Below, piece by piece: positions 1 to 6,057 of a stretch of DNA of 47,843 bases. The translations under genes were made by a program, and so were the position numbers. Origin of the DNA: Leucobacter chromiiresistens (lineage in GTDB: Bacteria > Actinomycetota > Actinomycetes > Actinomycetales > Microbacteriaceae). The notes under the pieces were generated by a model that was not told where the DNA came from, ran no database searches, and saw only the letters and a program-made list of their open reading frames with translations. Location: contig NZ_LDRK01000038.1 in NCBI RefSeq assembly GCF_001477055.1, forward strand, positions 1 through 47,843, read 5' to 3'. Position 1 is the stretch's first letter; each line of letters opens with the position of its first letter.

Positions 1-402
1 GTCGACAACACGGTGGCGAATACTGCGGTGAACGGTGCCGACAACTCGGCGGCGAACACCGCGGCGAACACCACGGTGAACGGCGCGAGCAACGCCACGG
101 CGAATGCACAGGCCAACGGCCTCGCAAACGCCGGTGCCGGGGTCTACGACCCCAACGCGCTCGCCAATGCAGGCAACGGGTTCTACGACCCGAATGCCAT
201 GGGCAACGCAGGTCCCTCGGGAGCTGGTGCCGGCGCACCTCCGGCCTCGGGCCTGGCCGTCACCGGTTCGCAGCTGTTGCCCTGGATGGTGGCAGGCGGC
301 GCCCTCGCCCTGCTGGGAGCCGCGGCCTTCGCGCTCAGCATGACGAAGCGCAGGAAGCACCTCGCTTCCCCAGCCGCCGATACCGGTTCAGTGGCGGAGT
401 AA
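1..402 (+). CDS. Sortase-anchored Asn/Ala-repeat surface protein, C-terminal part
   Basis: The reading frame is open from the first base, so the 5' end lies outside the window; a GTG at 13 is only an internal codon. The visible 133 residues start with an Asn/Ala/Thr/Gly-rich stretch with Asn every 3-5 residues, followed by two copies of a YDPNA-x-x-NAG unit. The end is a cell-wall sorting signal: LAVTG at 253-267, a hydrophobic helix, then a KRRKH basic stretch. LAxTG is the motif generally used by class E sortases of high-GC Gram-positives, so the protein is inferred to be covalently attached to peptidoglycan on the cell surface. No sortase gene is in the window. Its ligand or role cannot be told from this fragment. 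The sorting signal is clear; the function of the repeats is unknown. Confidence 0.8.
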   Translation, partial: VDNTVANTAVNGADNSAANTAANTTVNGASNATANAQANGLANAGAGVYDPNALANAGNGFYDPNAMGNAGPSGAGAGAPPASGLAVTGSQLLPWMVAGGALALLGAAAFALSMTKRRKHLASPAADTGSVAE

Positions 403-409
403 CCACTTC

Positions 410-460
410 GCGCAGCACGGTGGCTTGGGGTCGCGAAGACCTCAGGCCACCGTGCTGCGC
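410..460 (+). terminator. Hairpin terminator after the surface-protein gene
   Basis: A perfect 15-bp stem (410-424 with 446-460) begins 7 bases after the stop codon; the 21-nt interior can partly pair as well. There is no strong T-run, which is common for actinobacterial terminators. Confidence 0.65.
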
Positions 461-535
461 GGCAGGCTCCCCGCTCAGGGGTGGCCACACAACACCAAAC
501 AACTCACCAACGAAACACACAGAAGGAACCCCTGA

Positions 536-886
536 ATGTCTATTCAGAAGAAGATCGCTCGGTTCGGTAAGCAAGCGCTCGGTGGAGCGATGCTTATCGC
601 CGTAACAGCGGGCATGGTCGGCTGCAGCAACAGCGGTCCGACCGAGATCAAGCCAGCTGACCTCGAGACGAAGGTCGCCGCGCTGCTCAAGACCGAATGG
701 AAGCCCGAAGTGACCTGCCCCGACGCCATCAAGGTCGAAGAAGGAGCGAGCACCGCGTGCTCGTTCGTGCGCAATGACGGCGAGGCGAAAGACGTGAAGT
801 TCCCGCTCGACGTCGTCATCGTCTCCGTCGGAGACGACGGCGAACCCCGCTTCGACGTCGAGATCGGCTACCCCGACCAGGGTTGA
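536..886 (+). CDS. Small DUF4333-like lipoprotein
   Basis: A 116-residue predicted lipoprotein. The N-terminus has basic residues, a short hydrophobic segment and a lipobox ending MVGC, so Cys30 would be lipidated and the protein held on the outer face of the membrane. The mature part has two cysteines, C61 and C75, in a TCPDAI...STACSF arrangement typical of the small DUF4333 domain, probably forming a disulfide. The start is supported by GAAGGAA about 8 nt upstream of ATG. It lies between the surface-protein gene and the DUF5819/HTTM pair and is followed by its own hairpin. Family assignment rests on the spacing of the cysteines and the size. The molecular function of DUF4333 proteins is not known to me. 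Confidence 0.75.
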   Translation: MSIQKKIARFGKQALGGAMLIAVTAGMVGCSNSGPTEIKPADLETKVAALLKTEWKPEVTCPDAIKVEEGASTACSFVRNDGEAKDVKFPLDVVIVSVGDDGEPRFDVEIGYPDQG

Positions 887-893
887 ACCCCGC

Positions 894-936
894 GAGGGGT
901 GCACCCGGCGACGGAAGTCAGCCGGGTGCGCCCCTC
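894..936 (+). terminator. Hairpin between the lipoprotein gene and the DUF5819-like gene
   Basis: A 16-bp stem with one G-U pair (894-909 with 921-936) and an 11-nt loop starts 8 bases after the lipoprotein stop. It could terminate or attenuate transcription into the downstream pair. Confidence 0.6.
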
Positions 937-978
937 ACCCCACCCCACCATCACCGACCTACCCACGAAAGGGCTGCC

Positions 979-1737
979 ATGCACGAGACGCAAGATCGCT
1001 CGTCAGACACATCGGCGCAATCGCGTTCGACGGCGACTGCGACTTCCGTACCGCAGCGCATCATCACCTGGCTTCTCGTCGCATTCCTCGCGTGGAGCTC
1101 ACTCGGCGTCATCCTCACCTCCACGAAACCCAACGTGCTGCAAGACGCCATCGGACTCGAGAAGTTCGACTACCTCTCGCCCCTGCTCGACCAGAACTGG
1201 GGCGTGTTCGCACCGAGCATCAACACCTCATCGACAGACCTCGTCGTGCGCATCCACTACACCGACGCCGACGGCAGCGAGGTGAGCGACTGGGTCAACA
1301 CCTCCGAAGCGGAACGCGCGCTCCAGCTCAACCGGCCCGGCGCGACCAGACTCGCTCGCCTGAGCTCGCAGCTCGCGAACGATCTCAGGGCCGCCTACCG
1401 CGCGCTCACCCCGGAACAGCAGGCCGCGATCCGCACGGGCACCGGCGTCGACACCTCCGATGCCAATGTACGCGCCTACTTCACCATCGAGACGCGCACA
1501 CTGCGCTACGCCACTCTCGTCGGCAGCACCATCCACTCCGGTGCCAACGTGGACGCCGTCGATCTCGGACTGCGCATCTGCTCCTCCGTCCCGTTCGAAC
1601 AGCGCAACACCGGCGCCGACCCCACCTGCGACGAGCCGATCTCACTCGGAACCAAACGGCCCGCAGAACTCCCCGCATCGCAATCGCAAGAACGCTTCGC
1701 CGAAGTGTATGCAGACCTGTTCCAGGAGGAACGTTGA
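979..1737 (+). CDS. DUF5819-like membrane-anchored protein, SdpA-like partner of HTTM protein
   Basis: A 252-residue protein with one N-terminal membrane helix (about residues 27-48) and an extracytoplasmic domain containing a QNWGVFAPS motif (residues 72-80) just after the helix. The hydrophobic helix followed by a W-x-F-x-P-type segment is how I recognise DUF5819 and the similarly built SdpA proteins. ATG at 979 is chosen because GAAAGG lies 6 nt upstream; a TTG at 883 would start inside the preceding hairpin. The stop overlaps the TTG start of the HTTM gene, so the two are translationally coupled. In SDP toxin systems SdpA works with the HTTM protein SdpB to mature the secreted precursor SdpC; transferring that role to this pair is inference, since no SdpC homologue is recognised. 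Confidence 0.65.
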   Translation: MHETQDRSSDTSAQSRSTATATSVPQRIITWLLVAFLAWSSLGVILTSTKPNVLQDAIGLEKFDYLSPLLDQNWGVFAPSINTSSTDLVVRIHYTDADGSEVSDWVNTSEAERALQLNRPGATRLARLSSQLANDLRAAYRALTPEQQAAIRTGTGVDTSDANVRAYFTIETRTLRYATLVGSTIHSGANVDAVDLGLRICSSVPFEQRNTGADPTCDEPISLGTKRPAELPASQSQERFAEVYADLFQEER

Positions 1738-2909
1738 GCGCATCGAACACCGCACCAGTGCAGGAAGCCGCTGGCCTCTCGGCAGCGATCACCATCGAGC
1801 CCGAGCAACACCCTGAAGAGGCGGCGGCGTCGCGTCCACTCGCTCGACGCGCGTTCGATTGCGTCCTCAGCGTGCCCGCCTGGCTCGCAGAACGCCGACG
1901 CTCCGTCTACGGACTCGCAGTCGCGCGCTACATCCTGGGAATCGCGGCACTCGCGACCCTCCTCGCAAACCTGCCGTTCCGCTACGCGCTCTGGGGCTCC
2001 GGAGCCGCCTGGATGAACGAATACTACGCCGACAACGCATTCACCTCGCGATGGCTCTTCAGTGCCTTCGAAGACGCGCAGAGCGACTCCCAGTTCACCG
2101 CGCTGTACGTCCTCCTCATCGCCCTGACGGTGTGCTTCACCATCGGTCTGAAGTTCCGGATCGTCACCCCGGTGATGTGGGCGCTCTACGTCGGGCTGCT
2201 CTTCATGAACAAGCCCGTGATCGGCGAAGTGGGCGACGTCGCATGGCGCATCGCGGTCATGCTCCTCTGGTTCACCGACGCGAGCCAGGTCTGGAGCGTC
2301 GACGCGATGCTGCGACGCCGATTCGCCCGCATGTGGCCCGCCTACGCACCGCAGGGCGGCGGCCTGATCTCCCAGTGCTTCGGCAGATCGGAGACGCTCG
2401 GTCGGACGCGGAAGCCGGTGCAGATGCTCATCGACGGCCTGGCCCACAGCATGCCCTGGTTCACCGGCTGGCAGCGCGCCACCATCCACAACCTCGCCCT
2501 CGCGACGCTCATCGTGCAGATCTGCTGGATCTACTTCTCAGCCGGAACGTACAAAACCGGAGAGGCCTGGGTCGACGGCACCGCCGTCTACTACGCGACC
2601 CAGCTCACCGAGTTCCACACCTTCCCCTGGCTCAACGGACTGCTCGGCTCGAGCGCAATCATCGTCGCCCTGCTGACCTTCGGGTCCGTACTGGTGCAGC
2701 TCTTCTTCCCCGCGCTGATCATCCACCCGTACTCGCGCGCGGTCGCGCTCGCGGGCATCCTCGCATTCCACCTCGGCATCGGGATTCTCATGAACATCCT
2801 GTGGTTCTCGCTCGCCATGGTCGCCATCGACGCGGCGCTCGTCGACGACCGCACCTACCGCAAGCTCGCGGAGAAGTGCCGGGCGCTGTTCCGTCGACGA
2901 CGAGCCTGA
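1734..2909 (+). CDS. HTTM-domain multipass membrane protein (SdpB / gamma-carboxylase-like)
   Basis: A 391-residue integral membrane protein with a 50-residue polar N-terminus and about seven or eight hydrophobic helices. Motifs in the first half (VARYILGIA, then RFRxV-type loops and helices) and the AGTYKTGEAWVDG segment match HTTM proteins, the family related to vitamin-K-dependent gamma-carboxylase. The start is TTG at 1734, overlapping the previous stop; AGGAGGA ends only 3 nt before it, so GTG at 1758 is a possible alternative. HTTM proteins occur beside DUF5819/SdpA proteins, where they are thought to modify or process a secreted peptide. Enzymatic activity of this one is unproven. It ends 39 bases before the convergent YqaJ gene. 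Confidence 0.75.
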   Translation: MSASNTAPVQEAAGLSAAITIEPEQHPEEAAASRPLARRAFDCVLSVPAWLAERRRSVYGLAVARYILGIAALATLLANLPFRYALWGSGAAWMNEYYADNAFTSRWLFSAFEDAQSDSQFTALYVLLIALTVCFTIGLKFRIVTPVMWALYVGLLFMNKPVIGEVGDVAWRIAVMLLWFTDASQVWSVDAMLRRRFARMWPAYAPQGGGLISQCFGRSETLGRTRKPVQMLIDGLAHSMPWFTGWQRATIHNLALATLIVQICWIYFSAGTYKTGEAWVDGTAVYYATQLTEFHTFPWLNGLLGSSAIIVALLTFGSVLVQLFFPALIIHPYSRAVALAGILAFHLGIGILMNILWFSLAMVAIDAALVDDRTYRKLAEKCRALFRRRRA

Positions 2910-2948
2910 AGGTGAACACGGCGGCGGTCGCGCGCTCGGCTCTGAACG

Positions 2949-3536
2949 TCAGGTCGTGCGCGCGATCAGCACGTCGATGAGGTCGCCCGCGAGCTTCACG
3001 AGGCGCGCGATCTCGTTCTCGTCACGATCCACCCAGCGGCACTCCGGGTCGCCGACGGGCACGAAGTTCTCGTGGCGCTCCCACACCATCAGTGTGCGCT
3101 CCGCGCCCAGCACGTACTGCTGCCACCACACCTGACGCAGGTACTGCCGGGGGATCGAGCGCCACTCCTTGTTCGTCGTCTTGATCTCCGCGAGCTCGAC
3201 GGCGCCGGTGCCGCGGAACGCCAGCCCGTCGGGCGTCGCGAGATGCCTGAGATCGGTCTCGGCGTGGAACAGCGCCTGGCTCGGTTCGATCTCGTACTCG
3301 CGCAGCACCCACGACGCGATCTCGGGCTCGCGGAGCTTGCCGTGCTCCGTGTAGACGTTGCCGGTGAACCGGCTTCCATGCAGCTTCTCGTGAGCTGCGG
3401 CTGCGATGGAGCGAGAAGTGGAGAGTTTCGCGACGTCGGTGGCGGTGATGCCGCGAGCGCGGGCTCGCATCCACGCCATGCGATCCGACCCGTCGGTCAC
3501 GATGCGCTGGAGGTGGAGTGGGGCAGGCGCGAACAC
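2949..3536 (-). CDS. YqaJ-type PD-(D/E)XK nuclease, stand-alone
   Basis: A 195-residue protein with the core of the YqaJ/lambda-exonuclease recombinase family: RGITATD (residues 28-34), an acidic helix around E70-E72, TPDG with D103, and ELAEIKT with E117 and K119, which together form the PD-(D/E)XK metal site. Phage members are 5'-3' exonucleases that work with an annealing protein in single-strand-annealing recombination. No annealase, integrase or other phage gene flanks it, so it looks like a chromosomal repair or degradation nuclease rather than a prophage remnant. The start is uncertain: GTG at 3536 directly abuts a GGAGG, and GTG for residue 13 or ATG for residue 20 are alternatives. 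The convergent HTTM gene lies on one side and a divergent regulator gene on the other. Confidence 0.75.
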   Translation of the reverse strand: MFAPAPLHLQRIVTDGSDRMAWMRARARGITATDVAKLSTSRSIAAAAHEKLHGSRFTGNVYTEHGKLREPEIASWVLREYEIEPSQALFHAETDLRHLATPDGLAFRGTGAVELAEIKTTNKEWRSIPRQYLRQVWWQQYVLGAERTLMVWERHENFVPVGDPECRWVDRDENEIARLVKLAGDLIDVLIARTT

Positions 3537-3771
3537 CCCTCCAGTTTCTCACGGCCCCGCACGCAGACGACGCAACTCGCTGAGAGGGAGCACGGCTGCG
3601 GTCTGCGACCGGTGCAGCGTGCGCGGTCGTCGCGGCGCAGACGCAGGGATCGCATAGCTGCTCCTTCGAAAAACGATGGTTTCAGAGGTTTGAATCATGG
3701 AAAACGCAGGTGACGTGGCTATTCTGAAGCCCGGAGTTATCGAGGTCGGCTGAGAGGATCATCCCGAGCGT

Positions 3772-4494
3772 ATGGAAGCACAAGGACTGCAGCGCGCGGA
3801 CGGAAGCAAGATCCGCGCCCTGGTCGTCGACGATGAGGAGTCGATCACCCAGCTCGTCGCGATGGCACTGCGCTATGAGGGGTGGGAGGTCGAAACCGCG
3901 GCGACTGGCCAGGAGGCGCTCGACGCGATGCGTGCGTTCACCCCCGACGTCGCGGTGCTCGACATCATGCTCCCCGACTTCGACGGCATGCAGCTGCTCG
4001 CCCGCCTGCGATCGGCGGGTCAGATGTTCCCGGTGCTGTTCCTCACCGCACTCGACTCCGTCGAGGATCGCGTCAACGGTTTGACCGCCGGGGGCGACGA
4101 CTACGTGGTCAAGCCGTTCAGCCTCGAGGAGCTCATCGCCCGCCTGCGCGGTCTCGTGCGCCGCTCGCAGCTCACCCTTGCGCAGCACCCGGATCCGGTG
4201 CTGCGCGTCGGGGATCTGACGCTGAACGAGGACAGCTACGAGGTGGAGCGCGCGGGCGAGCCCATCACGGTGACCAACACGGAGTTCGAGCTGCTGCGGT
4301 ACCTGATGCGCAACCCGAACCGCGTGCTGTCGAAGGCGCAGATTCTGGATCGCGTCTGGGCGTACGACTTCACCGGCAAGTCGACCGTCGTCGAGCTGTA
4401 CATCTCGTACCTGCGCAAGAAGATCGACGCCGGCCGCGTTCCGATGCTGCACACGGTGCGGGGCGCGGGCTACATGCTCAAGCCCGTGGCTTGA
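3772..4494 (+). CDS. OmpR-family response regulator (orphan)
   Basis: A 240-residue two-domain regulator. The receiver domain (about 14-125) has the acidic pair D20-D21, phospho-acceptor D64 in VAVLDIMLP, T92 and K114 in DDYVVKPF, so it should be phosphorylated normally. The C-terminal winged helix (about 140-238) binds DNA in the OmpR/PhoB manner, with the usual VRGAGYML ending. No histidine kinase gene is adjacent; upstream is the divergent nuclease, downstream the ribosomal operon. GAGAGGA lies 14 nt upstream of the ATG, a weak Shine-Dalgarno spacing. The last codons are part of a 25-nt palindrome that is duplicated 104 bp downstream. The target genes are unknown. Confidence 0.88.
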   Translation: MEAQGLQRADGSKIRALVVDDEESITQLVAMALRYEGWEVETAATGQEALDAMRAFTPDVAVLDIMLPDFDGMQLLARLRSAGQMFPVLFLTALDSVEDRVNGLTAGGDDYVVKPFSLEELIARLRGLVRRSQLTLAQHPDPVLRVGDLTLNEDSYEVERAGEPITVTNTEFELLRYLMRNPNRVLSKAQILDRVWAYDFTGKSTVVELYISYLRKKIDAGRVPMLHTVRGAGYMLKPVA

Positions 4495-4605
4495 GCATCG
4501 CAAGAGCATCGCTCTTGCGCAGCCCGCGGCGCGGCTTCGCCGCGGCTCACGGAGCGCAGCGAGGAGTGGCGGGCTACATGCTCAAGCCTGTGGCTTGAGC
4601 ATCGC
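4465..4605. repeat. 37-bp direct repeat carrying a palindrome, with two further hairpins between the copies
   Basis: Copies at 4465-4501 and 4569-4605 differ at one base (loop CGT versus TGT). Each contains an 11-bp perfect stem with a 3-nt loop (4474-4498 and 4578-4602). The first copy holds the last codons and stop of the response regulator, so the second is a displaced repeat of the gene's end. Between them lie an 8-bp stem with an ATC loop (4500-4518) and an 8-bp GC-rich stem (4524-4531 with 4538-4545). The cluster probably ends the regulator transcript and insulates rplJ. Confidence 0.85.
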
Positions 4606-4630
4606 TTTCGTTGCAGCCCCGGTCCCGCCT

Positions 4631-4659
4631 TTGCGTTCCCGGAGGTGAACTGGTAGAGT
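4631..4659 (+). promoter_or_regulatory. Probable rplJ-rplL promoter
   Basis: TTGCGT (4631-4636) and TAGAGT (4654-4659) are separated by 17 nt, which fits a housekeeping sigma-70-type promoter. It lies just after the palindrome cluster and just before the L10 leader. Confidence 0.6.
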
Positions 4660-4665
4660 CTTCCC

Positions 4666-4810
4666 TGGCCCAAGACCGCCGGTAGGATCCGCAAGGATCC
4701 CGGAACGTTCGCGAGAGCGAAGACCTGCGCAGGTGCAGAACTCCTTGAGTACGGGATCTCGATCCCGATCTTCTGAAGCTCCGTGCATGCGCGCCGGAGC
4801 TTTTTCTCGT
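4666..4810 (+). ncRNA. L10 (rplJ) ribosomal protein leader
   Basis: The 5' UTR of rplJ contains the conserved AAGACCGCCGGTAGG segment (from 4671) and the GACCTGCGCAGGTG segment typical of L10 leaders. In this family, the L10(L12)4 complex binds the leader and represses its own operon. It also contains a 7-bp palindrome (4752-4758 with 4761-4767) and ends in a terminator-like hairpin with T-runs. Boundaries are estimated. Confidence 0.75.
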
Positions 4811-4814
4811 TTTC
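4776..4814 (+). terminator. Attenuator hairpin within the L10 leader
   Basis: An 8-bp stem (4776-4783 with 4795-4802) is followed by TTTTTCTCGTTTTC, the only classic U-rich terminator in the window. It lies 80 nt before rplJ, so it would act as an attenuator rather than an end-of-operon terminator. Confidence 0.75.
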
Positions 4815-4895
4815 GGGAGTCCCGAACGAATCGCTCCGAGCGGCGCGGCCCCCGAGCGGCATCCGCCGCGCGGGTACGACAAGTTAGGGAGCGCC

Positions 4896-5405
4896 ATGGC
4901 TACGAAGGACGCTACGGTCACCGATCTTCAGCAGAAGTTTGAAGAGTCGAACGCCGTTCTGCTGACTGAGTACCGCGGTCTTTCGGTTGCTGAGCTGCGG
5001 GAACTCCGCGACAGCATCCGCGAGCACGCGACGTACGCTGTGGCGAAGAACACGCTGACGAAGATTGCGGCCAACAATGCCGGGATCACCGCTTTCGATG
5101 ACGAGCTCGCCGGACCTTCGGCGCTCGCCTTCGTGCACGGTGACACCGTCGCGGTCGCAAAGTCGCTGCGTGACTTCGCCAAGGCACACCCTCTTTTGGT
5201 GGTGAAGGCGGGCTACTTCGATGGCAACGCCATGACCGCCGCTGAGGTAGGCAAGCTTGCCGATCTCGAGAGCCGCGAGGTGCTGCTGGCCAAGGCCGCA
5301 GGCGCCATGCAGGCTGCTCTGGTCGGTGCTGCACAGCTGTTCGCCGCCCTGCCCGCCAAGGCCGCCCGCGGCTTCGGTGCGCTGCAGGAGAAGCAGGACG
5401 CGTAA
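4896..5405 (+). CDS. rplJ: 50S ribosomal protein L10
   Basis: A 169-residue protein with the typical L10 N-terminal rRNA-binding domain ([29 protein letters not shown]) and an alanine-rich C-terminal helix that binds L12 dimers. It forms the base of the ribosomal stalk that recruits translation GTPases. Length and start are standard; TTAGGGAG precedes the ATG. It is followed 77 nt later by rplL in the usual order. Expression is expected to be controlled by the L10 leader and attenuator upstream. The adjacent rplK-rplA genes of some bacteria are not in the window. Confidence 0.97.
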   Translation: MATKDATVTDLQQKFEESNAVLLTEYRGLSVAELRELRDSIREHATYAVAKNTLTKIAANNAGITAFDDELAGPSALAFVHGDTVAVAKSLRDFAKAHPLLVVKAGYFDGNAMTAAEVGKLADLESREVLLAKAAGAMQAALVGAAQLFAALPAKAARGFGALQEKQDA

Positions 5406-5482
5406 GACTCGGCTCACGCCGGATCGGTTATACAACCCCGCTCGCGCGCCTCGCGCGCGGGCACACATCAAGGAGAAACATT

Positions 5483-5860
5483 ATGGCTAAGCTTTCCACC
5501 GAAGAGCTGCTCGAGCAGTTCAAGGAGCTCACCCTCATCGAGCTCTCCGAGTTCGTCAAGGCGTTCGAGGAGACCTTCGACGTCTCCGCCGCTGCTCCGG
5601 TCGCCGTTGCTGCTGCTCCGGCCGCCGCTGCTGAGGCCGTCGAGGAGAAGGACGAGTTCGACGTCGTCCTCGAGTCGGCTGGCGACAAGAAGATCCAGGT
5701 CATCAAGGTCGTGCGCGAGCTGACCGGCCTGGGCCTCGGCGAGGCGAAGTCGCTCGTGGAGGAGGCTCCCAAGAACGTGCTCGAGGGCGCGAAGAAGGAA
5801 GCCGCTGAAGAAGCGAAGGCGAAGCTCGAAGAGGCAGGCGCGGGCGTCAAGCTCGTCTGA
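5483..5860 (+). CDS. rplL: 50S ribosomal protein L7/L12
   Basis: A 125-residue stalk protein. The N-terminal dimerisation helix ([20 protein letters not shown]) is joined by an Ala/Pro hinge (about residues 35-52) to the C-terminal domain containing [17 protein letters not shown], the factor-binding face. AAGGAGAAAC precedes the ATG at good spacing. It is the last gene of the operon, followed by a strong hairpin at 5904. Confidence 0.98.
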   Translation: MAKLSTEELLEQFKELTLIELSEFVKAFEETFDVSAAAPVAVAAAPAAAAEAVEEKDEFDVVLESAGDKKIQVIKVVRELTGLGLGEAKSLVEEAPKNVLEGAKKEAAEEAKAKLEEAGAGVKLV

Positions 5861-5903
5861 TTCGCTGTGATGGGGCTCACGCGCTGAGCCTCGTTTCCTG
5901 CGG

Positions 5904-5944
5904 GGGCAGGTTCACCGAGAGGTGAACCTGCCCTTGCTGTTTCT
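5904..5944 (+). terminator. Intrinsic terminator of rplJL
   Basis: A 13-bp perfect stem (5904-5916 with 5921-5933) with a GAGA tetraloop is followed by TTGCTGTTTCTG. It starts 43 nt after the rplL stop. Confidence 0.85.
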
Positions 5945-5958
5945 GCCGGGAGCAACGC

Positions 5959-5987
5959 TGGAGTTCGCCTCCCGGAAATGGTAACTT
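5959..5987 (+). promoter_or_regulatory. Possible promoter of the ABC exporter operon
   Basis: TAACTT (5982-5987) with a poor TGGAGT 17 nt upstream lies between the rplL terminator and the first exporter gene. Only the -10 box is convincing. Confidence 0.35.
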
Positions 5988-6057
5988 GAGGCGGCCGCGC
6001 CGGTCGACCCAGCTCTCGAGCGTCGACTGCGGCGCAGCTCGCAGAAAGGATCCACCC

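Noticed and set aside
1-6. The window starts exactly with GTCGAC, a SalI site
   Set aside because: GTCGAC is frequent in GC-rich DNA; there is no other sign of a cloning junction.
883-978. Upstream TTG start for the DUF5819-like protein
   Set aside because: It would translate the hairpin and add a Pro/His-rich tail; ATG 979 has a proper ribosome-binding site.
2949-3536. Prophage remnant around the YqaJ gene
   Set aside because: Flanking genes are housekeeping or regulatory; no integrase, terminase, attachment repeat or tRNA is visible.
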